64,000 nucleotides of DNA from NCBI GenBank assembly GCA_963807235.1, contig CAWEBF010000028.1:62001-126000 (forward strand), written 5' to 3'. Both the position numbers and the translations under genes were made by a program. Position 1 is the stretch's first letter; every line of letters begins with the position of its first letter. Positions 36,605 through 47,004 of this stretch are shown one piece after another. The DNA comes from CAWEBF01 sp963807235. GTDB taxonomy: Bacteria > Acidobacteriota > Vicinamibacteria > Vicinamibacterales > UBA2999. The notes beneath the pieces were generated by a model. That model saw only the letters and a list, made by a program, of their open reading frames with translations, was not told where the DNA came from and searched no databases.

Positions 36605-38456
36605 TCAGCGCCCGTCCACGCTGAACGCCAGCAGGACGTTCCCGGGCATGAAGCCGATTGACCCGTAACCCGAGCTGACGAACAGCATCCCGCCTGCCAC
36701 GGTGGCGCCAGGCCCGTTGAGGCCGCCCCCATTCGCCGTCACGCCGTTCACCGTGGTGTGCGCGCCGGTGGTGTCGACGTCCCAGATCACCTTCCCGCTG
36801 GCCGCGTCGTACGCGCGCAGATGACCGTCGAGCGCCCCCGAGAAGACGACTGCCGGGCATTGCGCTCACGGCGGCCGGTTGGGCCGTTGTGCATCCGGGC
36901 TTCGCGCCGCACGTCGTCGCGGGCGCCGGTGGTGCGGACCACCGTGTTTTGCCGTCGGCCAGGTTCACCGCGAGCAGGCCCCCCGCCTCGCCGGGTTTTC
37001 CTTCGAGCGCGCTGGACAGCGACACATAAGCCGTGGTGCCATCGACCGCGAACCCCCACTCGATGCCCCCGAGGATGCCGCCGCGCCCCGCCTGCACGGT
37101 CCACGCGAGCGCCCCGCTATCGGCGCTGACGGCGTGCAACTGGCCCGACTTCTGTCCCGCGACCACCAGCCGCCGGCCATCGGGCAGCGTCACCAGCGCG
37201 GGCGCGCTGCCGAAGTCGTAGTCCGGTCCTGCTTTCTCCGGACAGTTGTCGCGGCCAGTGCTGTCGGCGCCGAAACAGGCCGTCGTCCACGCATCGCCGG
37301 CCAGCGTCTGCCGCACCCATTCGATGCGGCCGGTGTCCATCGCCAGCGCCATGATGGCGTCCGTGGTCCGCGCCGCGGGCTGCGAATAGGCGTCGCCCGT
37401 CGCGATGTACAGACGGTTGCGTGCGGGCTCCAGCGCGGGGGTGGACCACACGCCGCCACCGGATGGCCCGTGCAGCTGCGTGCCGCGGCTGCTCCGGGTG
37501 GTCGGCTGGGGAGCCTCCGGAATCGTGTACGTCTTCCAGATCTGCTTGCCGGTGGCGGCGTCGATCGCCGCGACGCTGCCGCGGAACGTGCAGCACTGAT
37601 ACGAGGCAATCGTCGCCGAGCCTTCCTCCATCGACGACACGGGGACATACAGGCGGCCGTTCGCGTAGGCCGCGCCGCCGGTGATGATCGCGTCGAGGTG
37701 GTCCTCGATCTTCGTCTTCCAGGCAACGGCGCCGGTGGCGGCGTCCACGCCGTACACCTGGGCATGGGCGTCGCCGAAGTAGACCATGCTCCTGCCGGTC
37801 GCCGACGGCACCACGACCGGCGTTGACCGCACCGCGGCATCCGCCTCGACCGCCCACACCAGGCATCCGGTCTTGGCATCGAGCGCGTAGACCAGGCCGT
37901 TGCGGCTGCCGACGAACACGCGATTGCCGACCACCGAGATTTGCGAGCCTGACGCCGACACTCCCGGCAGGCCGAACGCCCACTTCAGCTTCAGCCTCGG
38001 GACGTCCGCCGCGGAGACGCCGGCGGCCTGAGCGGACTGGAACCGTGTGTTCTGCGCGTTGACGCCCCAGCCGTTCCACGACGGCCCGGTCAACGCGGCG
38101 GCGTTGCCGGCTACTGCCGCGCTGCAGTAGGCCGTCTTCGGGATGACGTCGAGCGGCGCACGATAGGAGCCGGCGGGCCGGCCGGTCACGAATGCGGCCA
38201 CGGCGCGGCGCTCGGCCGCACTCAGGGCGGCCCCCTGGCGCCGCATGGTGAACGAGCTGAGTGACGTCTCGACGTGCTCGGGCGTCATGCCGCGCAGCGC
38301 CTCGCGGGTGGGCATCCGCGGGATCGAGCCTTCGTGACACGCCGCGCAGTGCTGCTTGTACACTGCCTCGCCAGACGGAGCCGTGGCCTGCGCGAAGACG
38401 GGCGATCCGATGCCGAAGGCGGCCAAAACCAAGCCCGCCAGGAACGCGCTACGCAT
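36605..38456 (-). CDS. PQQ-propeller dehydrogenase with N-terminal cytochrome c (polyvinyl-alcohol-dehydrogenase-like), one frameshift
   Basis: About 617 residues. Signal peptide (AFLAGLVLAAFGIGSPVFA), a small cytochrome c domain with CAACHEG and a distal Met region (PRMPTREALRGM), then a PQQ propeller. SYQCCTFRGSVAAIDAATG has the adjacent cysteines seen in polyvinyl alcohol dehydrogenases. Other blades are GPSWNGWGVNAQNTRFQ and ALDAKTGCLVWAV. The frame breaks near 36855, where an extra A interrupts SAMPGVVFSGALDGHLRAYD, and the final blade (VIWDVDTTGAHTTVNGV) lies in the other frame. It would oxidise an alcohol in the periplasm and hand electrons to its own heme. It is divergent from the sugar dehydrogenase gene. 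Confidence 0.86.
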
Positions 38457-38464
38457 CAGCCACT

Positions 38465-38501
38465 CCTTTTGCTTGCCTTCTGACTTTTGCCTTTTGCCTT
38501 C
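38465..38501. repeat. 7-bp tandem repeat (CTTTTGC) between divergent dehydrogenase genes
   Basis: CTTTTGC-type units, two exact and flanking degenerate ones (CTTTTGCTTGCC, CTTCTGA), lie in the 75-base gap between two divergent genes. The period is 7 bases, as in the other intergenic arrays of this window. Confidence 0.75.
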
Positions 38502-38531
38502 TACTAGAATCACCCTGCCGGAGGGCATTGT

Positions 38532-39810
38532 ATGCGCTTGGCCTGCTCGATTGCCGTGATCGTCGTCGTCATTGCCGGAGCTCTCGCGCGGCCGGACGCG
38601 CAATCAACCGGCCGAACGATCCCGCGGCCACCCGCCCAACAGGGCCCGGCGGGCCCCGAGGCGGGCAGCGCTGCGGCCGACGGGTACGCGCCGATTCCGC
38701 AGTGGGCCGGACAGACGCGCGCGCCGCATCCCGCCCGCAGCGAAAGCTTCACGACTCGAAACCGTGGCCACCGGGCTGACCGGCGCCTTCTCGTTTCACT
38801 TCCTGCCCGACGGCCGGATCATCGTCAGCGAGCGCCCCGGCCGCATTCGCATCATCGGCAAGGACGGCAAGCCATCAGCGCCGCTCGCCGGGCTACCCGC
38901 CATTTACGCGCGCGGCCCACAGGGTCTGTTCGAAGTGCTGCCCGATCGGGACTTCGCGAAAAACCGCACGCTGTACTTCGACTACACCGCGCTGCCCGAA
39001 GGCACGGACCCGGCGAAGGCGCCGCGCCTGGCGGGCGTGCTGCTGGTGGCGCGCGCGCGGCTCTCGGACGACAGCACGCGCCTGGAGGACGTCAAGACCA
39101 TCCTGAACGCCGAGGGCATCGGCGGCCGCATGATTCAAGCCGCGGACGGCACGCTGCTGATCACGTCGAGCATCCCCGCCGGCATCGGCATCGACTCGGC
39201 GGACTGGCCGCAGCCGCAGCAGCTCGACAGCAACATGGGGAAGGTGCTGCGCATCAACCCCGATGGATCGATCCCGAAGGACAACCCGTTCGTCGGCCGT
39301 GCCAATGCGCGGCCCGAAATCTACGCCACCGGCATCCGCGACGATCAGGGCATGGCGTTCCATCCCGGCACGGGCGTGCTGTGGGTCAGCGAGCACGGGC
39401 CGCGTGGCGGCGACGAGATCAACGCGATCGAGAAGGGCAAGAACTACGGCTTCCCCGTCGTCGGCTACGGCCACGAGTACACCGGCAAGCCGATCAACGG
39501 CGACAAGACCACGGCGCCGGGCATGGAACAGCCGGCCTACTTCTGGACGCCCGACATCGCGCCGGCAGGCATCGCCTTCTACTCCGGCCGCCTGATAGCC
39601 GGATGGCGCGGCAACCTGTTCGTCGCCGCGCTCGCCGGCAAGCACCTGGCGCGGCTGGTCCTCGACGGGAACCGCGTGGTGGGCGAAGAGCGTCTGCTGC
39701 TCGAGCTCGACACGCGGATCCGCGACGTGCACGAAGGGCCCGACGGCGCGTTGTACGTCATGACCGACCGCGAAGAGGGCAGGATCCTGCGGCTCTCCCC
39801 CAAGCGCTAG
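38532..39810 (+). CDS. PQQ-dependent aldose sugar dehydrogenase (soluble GdhB/Asd-like), one frameshift
   Basis: About 426 residues. Signal peptide (LACSIAVIVVVIAGALA) in the first frame; after a break near 38745 the rest is in another frame. The main part is the six-bladed GSDH propeller: LETVATGLTGAFSFHFLPDG, GRIRIIGKDGK, YATGIRDDQGMAFHPGTG, VSEHGPRGGDEINAIEKGKN and YGFPVVGYGHEY. The His and Arg residues in SEHGPRGGDE are typical of the PQQ site. It oxidises aldose sugars in the periplasm. It starts a run of four plus-strand genes ending in two large PQQ dehydrogenases. Confidence 0.87.
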
Positions 39811-39868
39811 TCGACCTTCGCCACCGTTCGGCAGTAGACTCGCCGCCAGAGTGGGAAGGAGCCGGGAA

Positions 39869-40323
39869 ATGAACGCGACACGCTGGACGGCGGCGGCCCT
39901 GTTGGCCGCGGCCACGATCTCAACGGGCGGTTGGCAGGCCGCTGCGCTGGCGCAAGGCGGCGACAAATACTCGGCGCGGCTGGCCTGGGTGCCCGATCAC
40001 GGGGGCCGAGCGCGTGATCGGCAAGGGCGCTGGCAACGGCGACCCTGTCTGGCAAGTCGCTGGCCATCAGCGGCTCGTTCGAGGGGCTCGGCGGTCCGGC
40101 CACGATCGCGCGGATCCATCAGGGCGTGGCCAAGGGCGCACGCGGCAAGCCGATTGCGGATCTCACCGTACCCAAGACGACGAGCGGCACGTTCACCGGC
40201 ACGGTCACGTTGACGGACGAACAGATCGAGGCGCTGAAGCAAGGGCGGCTCTACCTGCAGCTCCATGGCGACAAGGGCCTGGCTCCGGATGGGGCAAACC
40301 TGTGGGGGTGGTTCCTGCGATGA
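39869..40323 (+). CDS. CHRD-domain secreted protein, two frameshifts
   Basis: About 150 residues. Signal peptide (TRWTAAALLAAATISTGG). After breaks near 39985 and 40035, each corrected by removing one base, the sequence reads VPITGAERVIGKG, TATLSGKSLAISGSFEGLGG, ARIHQGVAKGARGKPIADL and GRLYLQLHGDKG. This is a CHRD (chordin-like) domain. CHRD proteins are secreted and their molecular role in bacteria is unclear. Its stop overlaps the next ATG (ATGA at 40320-40323), so it is translationally coupled to a PQQ dehydrogenase. A second CHRD protein lies at 11679 with a sorting signal this one lacks. Confidence 0.72.
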
Positions 40324-42474
40324 CACGCACACGATTCTTCGCGGTCGCGGCGCTCTTCTGCGCCGGTCGCAATGCTGACGGCGGCCCTGCAGGGACAGGC
40401 CCCGACGGCGTCTGCGTTCACGGCCGAGCAAGCCGCCGCCGGACGCGCGGCCTACGACACGAACTGCTCCGGTTGCCACGGTGCGGGCCTGCAGGGTCCG
40501 CCGCCACTGGCCGGCGCGGCATTCGCCAACGGATGGGGCTCGCGGTCCACGCGCGATCTGCTCACGGCCGTGCAGGCGATGCCGCCCGAGTCGCCGGGCG
40601 GCCTCACCGAGGCGACGTATCTCGCCATCACGGCCTTCATCCTGCAGGCCAACGGCGGCACGCCAGGGCCGCAAGCGTTGACGACCACTACGGCGATTCC
40701 GATCAACGCGCTCGTCCGGACCGGACCGGCGCCAGCGGCGGGCGCCGCGGCGATTCCTCCGGCTGGCCGGGGCGCGGGGCCCGCGGCGCAGGCCCCCGCG
40801 GCCGCGGCGCGCGGACGCGGACAACCCGCGGCTCCGGTGACCGGGCTTACCGTGACCGGCACGGTGCGGAACTACCAGCGTGTCACCGACGACATGCTGC
40901 GGAACCCGCCGGCCAGCGACTGGCCGATGCTGCGTCGCGATCAGGCGGCGAGCAATTTCAGTCCGTTGAACCAGATCACGCGCGACAACGCGCACGAGCT
41001 GCAGCTGGCGTGGGTGGCGCCGATGGTCGAAGGCGGCACGAATCAGCCCGCGCCGCTCGCGCGCGGCGGCGTGGTGTTCCTGAACAACAGCAACGGCACC
41101 ATCCAGGCGCTCGACGGCAAGACCGGCGACCTGGTGTGGGAGCAGCGCCTCGGCGTGAACCCCGCGATGCGCGGCATGTCGCTCTACGACGACAAGCTGT
41201 ATCTGGCGCTCAGCAACGGGCACCTGGTGGCGCTCGAGGCAGCCACGGGCCGCGTGGCATGGGATGTCGCCATGCCCGACGGGCGCGGCAGCTCCAGCGG
41301 ACCGCTCCTCGCCAAGGGCAAGCTGATCCAGGGCATGGGCGGCTGCTCGCAGTACCAGGACCAGAAATGCTTCATCAGCGGCTACGACGCCGCCACGGGC
41401 AAGCAGCTCTGGAAGTTCCACACCGTGGCCAAGGACAGCGAGCCGGGCGGCGATACGTGGGGCGCGCTGTCGAACGTCTACCGCGCCGGTGGCGAAACGT
41501 GGATCACGGGCAGCTATGACCCCGAACTGAACCTGACGTATTGGGGCACCGCGCAGGCCAAGCCGTGGATGCCGGTCAGCCGCGGGATGTACACGCTGGA
41601 CAAGGCGCTCTATACCAGTTCCACGGTGGCGCTGGACGCCGACACCGGCAAACTGGCCTGGCACTTCCAGCACGCGCCGGGCGAAGCGCTCGATCTCGAC
41701 ATCGTCTTCGAGCGCGTGCTCGTGGATTCCGCCGGCCAGAACCTGGTCTTCACCGTCGGCAAGGACGGCATCCTGTGGAAGCTGGATCGCAAGACCGGCC
41801 GTTACCTCGGGCACAAGGAGACGCTCTTCCAGAACGTCTGGGAAAGCATCGACGGCCGCACCGGCCAGCCCAGGTACCGCCAGGACATCATCGACGCCGA
41901 GGTGGGGCAATGGGTCGACGGCTGTCCCAGCACTGAAGGCGGACACAACTGGCAGGCGATGAGCCATCATCGCAGCTCCAACCAGCTGGTGATTCCGTTG
42001 AGCCAGAGCTGTCTGGCCATTCGCGCGCAGCGCATCGAGCAGAAGCCGGGCGGTGGGAGCGCGGGCGGCGCCGACAGGCGCTTCTACGAGATGCCCGGCA
42101 CGGACGGCAACATCGGCAAGCTGGCCGCGTTCGACGTGAACACGATGGCCGAGAAGTGGGCCCTCCAGCAGCGCGCACCGTTCCTGACCGCCGTGCTCTC
42201 CACCGCCGGCGGACTCGTGTTCGTGGGCGACCTGGACCGCAGCTTCAAGGCGATCGACGCGACCACCGGCAAGGTGTTGTGGCAGACGCGGCTCGCGACG
42301 TCGGTGCAGGGTTTCCCCATCACCTACAGCGTGGACGGCCGACAGTACGTGGCCGTCACCGTGGGCCTTGGTGGCGGCAGCCCGCGCCTTGTGCCCGCGA
42401 CGCTGGCGCCGGAGATTCGCGTGCCGACGACCGGTCAGGCGATCTACGTGTTCGCGCTGCCGGAACGCCGGTAA
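40320..42474 (+). CDS. PQQ-dependent dehydrogenase with N-terminal cytochrome c domain, one frameshift
   Basis: About 718 residues. The signal peptide (TRTRFFAVAALFCA) is cut by an extra base near 40363, and the remainder continues in another frame. A cytochrome c domain has CSGCHGAGLQGPPPLAG and VQAMPPESPGGLTE with the Met ligand. A Pro/Ala-rich linker follows, then an eight-bladed PQQ propeller: WPMLRRDQAASNFSPLNQI, LDGKTGDLVWEQRLG, LDADTGKLAWHFQHAPG, DATTGKVLWQTRLATS and a Trp-rich end. Fusion of heme and PQQ in this order allows internal electron transfer. The stop and the next start overlap (TAATG at 42472-42476), so it is coupled to the following PQQ dehydrogenase. Confidence 0.88.
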
Positions 42475-44201
42475 TGCCGCCACGCACCTGGGCGATCGGT
42501 GCCCTGAGCCTGGCGCTGGCCGTCACCGCGGGGCTGGTGGCGACTGGACAGAGCCAGTCTCGGCCCTATCCGTCCGTGACGGCCGCGCGTCTGCTCAATC
42601 CCGCCGACGGCGACTGGCTGATGATCCGCCGCACCTATGACGGGTGGGGCTACAGTCCGCTCGCCGACATCAACGCCGGCAACGTCAGCCGGCTCAAGCT
42701 GGTCTGGAGCCAGCCGACCAACATCGAGCGCGTCCACGAATCCGCGCCGGTCGTCAACGGCGGGTTGATGTTCATCACCGCGCCCGGCAACATCGTGATG
42801 GCGCTCGACGCCGCCACCGGCGCCGTGGTGTGGCGCAACCAGCGCCCGCGCCCGCGCGGCGCGTTCGTGCTGCACGACACCAACCGCGGCGTGGCGCTGT
42901 ATGGCGACAAGCTGTACGTGGCCGCGGGCGAGGCCCAGCTGCTCGCGCTGGACGCCCGCACCGGCAAGGAGTTGTGGGCCAGCACGGTCGCCGACAACAA
43001 GTCGGCGTACTACATCACGCTGGCGCCGCTGGTCGCCGACGGCAAGGTGCTCGTCGGCACGTCCGGCGGCGAGTTCGGCGTGCGCGGGTTCGTGGCTGCG
43101 TTCGACGCCGAGACAGGCAAACAGCTGTGGCGCACGTTCATGGTGCCGGCCCCCGGCGAACCCGGCAGCGAGACGTGGCCCAAGGGCGACCAGTGGAAGA
43201 CCGGCGGCGCGCCGGTGTGGGTGACGGGCAACTACGACGCCGCGACCAACCTCGCCTACTTCGGCACCGGCAACGGCGGGCCGTGGCTGGGCGACCAGCG
43301 GCCGGGCGACAACCTGTACGTGGCGTCCACGGTTGCCGTCGACGTCCGCACCGGGGCCATCCGCGGCCACTTCCAGTACGACCCCAACGAATCGTGGGAC
43401 TGGGACGAGGTGTCGCCTCCGCTCCTCGTGGACTACCAGCGCAACGGGCGAACGGTGAAGGGCCTCGTCAACGTGGCCCGCAACGGCTACTTGTGGTTCC
43501 TCGAGCGCTTCCCCGATCGCATCGGATTCGTGGACGGGAAGCCCTTCGTCACGCAGAACGTCTACAAGAGCCTGGACCCCAAGACGGGGCGGCCAGAAGT
43601 GGACGACGCGCACAAGCCGGGAACCGGCAAGGCGGCGACGTTCTGCCCGTCACCGCACGGAGGCAAGAACTGGCCGCCCGCGGCGTTCAGCCCGAAAACC
43701 CGGCTGCTGTACGTGCCGGCCAACAACAACCTGTGCGGCACGATGACCGGCGTCGCGGTGCGCTACGAGCGTGGCAAGGCGTTCACCGGCGCGCGATCCG
43801 GCATGCCGTTCCTCGCGCCCGGCGCCGACCACGTGGGCGAGGTGCAGGCATGGAACGTTGACACCGGACAAAAGGTCTGGACGCACGCGTACCAGAAGAC
43901 GCCGAACTGGGGCTCGATGCTCGTGACGGGGGGCGGCGTGGTCTTCACCGGCGGGACCAACGATCGCAAGCTGCACGCGTTCGACGCGTCCACCGGCGCG
44001 CTGCTCTGGGAGCATCAGACCAGCTCGGGCATTGTGGCACCGCCGAGCACCTTCAGCGTGAACGGCAGGCAATATGTGGCGGTGCTGGCGGGATGGGGCG
44101 GCGATCCGCGCGGCATGCAGAACACGCTGAACCGCATCTTTCCCGGCGAGTATCCGCCGGTGCCCGAGGGCGGATCTATTTCAGTATTTGCGCTGGACTA
44201 G
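42474..44201 (+). CDS. PQQ-dependent dehydrogenase (no heme domain)
   Basis: 575 residues, intact. Signal peptide (AIGALSLALAVTAGLVATG). The propeller begins DGDWLMIRRTYDGWGYSPLA and has ALDAATGAVVWRNQ, LDARTGKELWAST, PNESWDWDEVSPPLLVDY and HAFDASTGALLWEHQT. The WDWDE segment carries acidic residues like the calcium/catalytic Asp of quinoprotein alcohol dehydrogenases. No cytochrome domain is present; the preceding gene supplies one, so the two may work together. The start overlaps the upstream stop. It ends four bases into the convergent small gene. Confidence 0.88.
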   Translation: MPPRTWAIGALSLALAVTAGLVATGQSQSRPYPSVTAARLLNPADGDWLMIRRTYDGWGYSPLADINAGNVSRLKLVWSQPTNIERVHESAPVVNGGLMFITAPGNIVMALDAATGAVVWRNQRPRPRGAFVLHDTNRGVALYGDKLYVAAGEAQLLALDARTGKELWASTVADNKSAYYITLAPLVADGKVLVGTSGGEFGVRGFVAAFDAETGKQLWRTFMVPAPGEPGSETWPKGDQWKTGGAPVWVTGNYDAATNLAYFGTGNGGPWLGDQRPGDNLYVASTVAVDVRTGAIRGHFQYDPNESWDWDEVSPPLLVDYQRNGRTVKGLVNVARNGYLWFLERFPDRIGFVDGKPFVTQNVYKSLDPKTGRPEVDDAHKPGTGKAATFCPSPHGGKNWPPAAFSPKTRLLYVPANNNLCGTMTGVAVRYERGKAFTGARSGMPFLAPGADHVGEVQAWNVDTGQKVWTHAYQKTPNWGSMLVTGGGVVFTGGTNDRKLHAFDASTGALLWEHQTSSGIVAPPSTFSVNGRQYVAVLAGWGGDPRGMQNTLNRIFPGEYPPVPEGGSISVFALD

Positions 44202-44542
44202 GCTCGACTAGACGGCGAACCATTGACGCGCGCGCGGCGGGGTTCGTCCCACAGCACCTGCGCCCGCCGAACCGTGCTCCACCATCGCCGGAACACGAGA
44301 TAGCCGGCGCGCCGGCGGCCGTCCTGGTCCAGCACCTGAATGCGGTAGTGATCGTGCTGGATGGTCCACGTGCTCGGACCCTCGAACAGCTTCGCGTCCC
44401 GCCAGCGCAACAGCTGAAGGCCCTGGCGGCGGCACCATTGCTTCACGCGCCGCCGGGACAGCCGGTCCGCGAGCGGCGCGGCGAGCCGCGCCACCCAGGA
44501 CACAATGGGCGGCGTGGAGTCTCCGTGATGGTGGTGCATCAT
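44198..44542 (-). CDS. hypothetical protein
   Basis: 114 residues, no signal peptide. It starts MMHHHHGDSTPP, then has a basic amphipathic helix (LADRLSRRRVKQWCRRQGLQ) and a tryptophan-rich strand region (STWTIQHDHYRIQVLDQDG; GYLVFRRWWSTVRRAQVL). I do not recognise the family. The four histidines are natural and might bind metal. The last four bases overlap the stop of the convergent PQQ dehydrogenase gene. It is on the same strand as the ABC transporter gene but is separated from it by 68 bases. Confidence 0.55.
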   Translation of the reverse strand: MMHHHHGDSTPPIVSWVARLAAPLADRLSRRRVKQWCRRQGLQLLRWRDAKLFEGPSTWTIQHDHYRIQVLDQDGRRRAGYLVFRRWWSTVRRAQVLWDEPRRARVNGSPSSRA

Positions 44543-44610
44543 CGCTCCGAGGGGGGAACCCCCGGAGGATAACGCGAGAGCTGCGCGATTGAAGCTCGAC
44601 GGTATCGCGA

Positions 44611-46578
44611 TCAGTGCAGAACTTTTTCAGTGTCCTGGTGCGACTCCATTTGCCGCACCACCATCTCGTGATAGGCGCCGCGCGCCCGCATCAGCTCGTC
44701 ATGCGTGCCCCGCTCGACGATGCGGCCGTTTTCCATCAGCAGGATGATGTCGGCGCGACGAATCGTCGACAACCGGTGCGCGATGACGAAAGTGGTACGC
44801 CCGGCGAGGAGCGACGCCATCGAGGCCTGGATGAGCTGTTCGCTCTCGGTGTCCAGGTTGCTGGTGGCTTCGTCCAGGATCAGGATGTGAGGCGACGCCA
44901 GGATGGCGCGGGCAATCGCCAGCCGCTGCTGCTGTCCGCCCGACAGCTTGACGCCCCGCTCCCCCACGAACGTCGCGTAGCGTTCGGGCAGCTTGTCGAT
45001 GAATTCGTGGGCGTTGGCCCGGCGTGCGGCGTCCTCCACCTCGTCGTCGGTGGCATCGTGGCGCCCGTAGGCGATGTTGTCGCGCACCGACCCGTCGAAC
45101 AGGAACACGTCCTGCTGCACGATGCCCAGGAGATCCCGGTAGGAACGTAGGGTGAAGGACTTGAGGTCCTTGCCGTTCAGCAGGATACGCCCGCTCGTGG
45201 GATCGTGGAACCTCGCCACCAGGTCGGTCACGGTCGTCTTGCCGGCCCCGCTCCGGCCCACGAGCGCCACCACCGAGCCTCCGGGAACGACGACATCGAA
45301 ATCCTGCACCACCGGGCGTCCCTCGCGGTATTCGAACGCCACCTGGTCGAACCGGAGCTCCGACACCACCTGTGGCGCCTCCATGGCGCCCGGCTGGTCG
45401 GGTTTGTCCTCCTCCATGGCCAGCACGTCGAACACGCGCTCCATGGCGGCCAGCGACCGCTGGAGCTCCGAGAACGAGTTCACGATGTTCCACACGGGGC
45501 TGAGCAGCAGGAACGTGTACCACTGGAACGCCATGATGTCGCCCACCGACGCCCGGCCCTGCAGGTTCAACAAGCCGCCGTACCAGACGATCACGACGTT
45601 GACGGCGCCGAGCAGCAGCCCCCAGGAGGTCCAGATGACCATCTCGCGCCGCTGGGCGAAGAGCTCCTTGCGAAGGACCGTGTGCCGGCCCCGCAGGAAC
45701 TCCAGCAGTTCGAGCGCCTCGCGCCGGAAGGCCCGCACCACGCGGATGCCGGAGAACGTCTCCCCCACGCGCCCGTCAATCCGCTCCACGTCCTTGCGCA
45801 CCACGCGGTAGATGGGCCGGACGCGGCGCGCGAACACGAAACTGATGACCATGATTCCCGGGATGATGGCCAGAGCCGTCACCGCCAGCCGCCAGTTCAG
45901 CGTGAAGAGAATCACGACGGCGATCAGCAGGCGCACCACGGAAATCGAGGGCGAGATGATCGCGAGCTGCAGGAGGCCGGTCGTGGTGTCCACGTCGCCG
46001 GTGATCCGCGACAGGATGCCTCCCGTCTTCATGTCCCAGAGCGTCGGCAGCGGCAGGTGCAACAGGCGGTCGAAGAGCGACCGCCGCAGCGTGAGCATCA
46101 CCTGGATGTTCAGCAGCTTCTGGCGGTAGTCCTTGAGCACGTTGGCCAGCCGCGACAGCACGACGACGGCAACGAACAGTCCCCCAACCAGGTGCAGCCG
46201 GTTCAGCCGTTCGGGAAGCGGGAGCGACGTCAACAGGATGTCGTCGATGATGAAGCGCATGAACAGCGGCTCCGCCATCTCGAGGCCCGCCGTCACGAGG
46301 GCCAGGCCGAACACCACCGCCGCGCGGAACCGGTGGGGCCAGAGCCACGTCACGTACTCGCGGACGTGCTGTCGCCGCTTGCCTTTCGGGAAAAAGGCGT
46401 GTCGCAGCGCCGCGGCGATCCCGCGCGGCGTGACCGCCATGGGAGGCGGGTCGGCGCCCGGCCCGGGATCCGATACGTCCAGCCGGCCGTGGGTGTAGTC
46501 CTCCACGAAACGCTGATAGCGGCGCTTCGACGAACGCAGCTGTTCGACGGGCGGGAGTTGGGGCGTGCTCATCAGCAT
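44611..46578 (-). CDS. ABC transporter, fused permease and ATPase (MsbA/LmrA-type exporter)
   Basis: 655 residues, intact. An 80-residue hydrophilic N-terminal extension precedes a six-helix exporter domain (FRAAVVFGLALVTAGLEM; LVGGLFVAVVVLSRLANVL; LGAVNVVIVWYGGLLN). The nucleotide-binding domain has Walker A VGRSGAGKTTVTDL, the Q-loop region LLGIVQQDVFLFDGSV, signature KLSGGQQQRLAIARA, Walker B ILILDEATSNLDTESEQL and the H-loop IAHRLSTIRRAD. Such half-transporters form homodimers that export lipids, drugs or peptides; the substrate is unknown. The start is ATG at 46578 or 46572. A dispersed hairpin repeat begins eight bases upstream. Confidence 0.93.
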   Translation of the reverse strand: MLMSTPQLPPVEQLRSSKRRYQRFVEDYTHGRLDVSDPGPGADPPPMAVTPRGIAAALRHAFFPKGKRRQHVREYVTWLWPHRFRAAVVFGLALVTAGLEMAEPLFMRFIIDDILLTSLPLPERLNRLHLVGGLFVAVVVLSRLANVLKDYRQKLLNIQVMLTLRRSLFDRLLHLPLPTLWDMKTGGILSRITGDVDTTTGLLQLAIISPSISVVRLLIAVVILFTLNWRLAVTALAIIPGIMVISFVFARRVRPIYRVVRKDVERIDGRVGETFSGIRVVRAFRREALELLEFLRGRHTVLRKELFAQRREMVIWTSWGLLLGAVNVVIVWYGGLLNLQGRASVGDIMAFQWYTFLLLSPVWNIVNSFSELQRSLAAMERVFDVLAMEEDKPDQPGAMEAPQVVSELRFDQVAFEYREGRPVVQDFDVVVPGGSVVALVGRSGAGKTTVTDLVARFHDPTSGRILLNGKDLKSFTLRSYRDLLGIVQQDVFLFDGSVRDNIAYGRHDATDDEVEDAARRANAHEFIDKLPERYATFVGERGVKLSGGQQQRLAIARAILASPHILILDEATSNLDTESEQLIQASMASLLAGRTTFVIAHRLSTIRRADIILLMENGRIVERGTHDELMRARGAYHEMVVRQMESHQDTEKVLH

Positions 46579-46585
46579 GGGTCCC

Positions 46586-46620
46586 GCCCCGCGAAGCGGG
46601 GCCAGGAGACACTGTCGCTT
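46586..46620 (+). repeat. dispersed hairpin repeat, partial copy 3
   Basis: GCCCCGC-GAA-GCGGGGC (46586-46602) is followed by CAGGAGACACTG, matching the first half of the copies at 8978 and 28189. The second dyad is missing. It lies just upstream of the ABC transporter gene. Confidence 0.65.
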
Positions 46621-46634
46621 ACAGTAACATCGCT

Positions 46635-47004
46635 ATGCTTGCGCGGATTCGATCAGGTTCGGCAGATAACGCGGAACTTCGAAGGCGTCGAGGAGGACAC
46701 GGCCTACGGGTCGCCGTGCGTGCGCGTGGGCGGTCACATGTTCGCGTGCATTGCGATCAACAAGTCGGCCGAGGCCAACTCGCTGATGATCGTTCTCTCC
46801 TCCTTCGACCAGCGCGACGACCTGATCGCCGAGCAGCCGAAGATCTACTACTCGACGCCGCACTACGACGCCTCTCCCTGCGTGCTCGTCCGGCTGGACC
46901 AGGTACATGCTGACGCGCTGCGCGACCTGCTGCTCGCGGCCTGGCGCCAATGCTCGGCTCGCCGGCCCAAGACGGCCAGGAAGAGAAAGCGGACGGCCCG
47001 ATGA
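46635..47004 (+). CDS. MmcQ/YjbR family protein, one frameshift
   Basis: About 123 residues. After a break near 46647 (one extra base) the sequence reads FDQVRQITRNFEGVEEDTAY, GSPCVRVGGHMFACIAINK, IYYSTPHYDASPCVLVRLD and ALRDLLLAAWRQCSARRPK, the pattern of the small alpha/beta MmcQ/YjbR proteins. Their role is unknown, and the DNA-binding label of the family is weakly supported. Its stop overlaps the start of the next membrane-protein gene (ATGA). Confidence 0.75.

Noticed and set aside
39997..42483. 828-codon minus-strand open frame opposite the PQQ dehydrogenase
   Set aside because: The plus strand carries the cytochrome c and PQQ motifs; the antisense translation is low-complexity His/Arg/Val-rich and matches nothing.
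44198..44542. Cloning-vector His-tag at the MMHHHHG start
   Set aside because: Only four histidines, inside natural high-GC sequence with no vector features; read as native.
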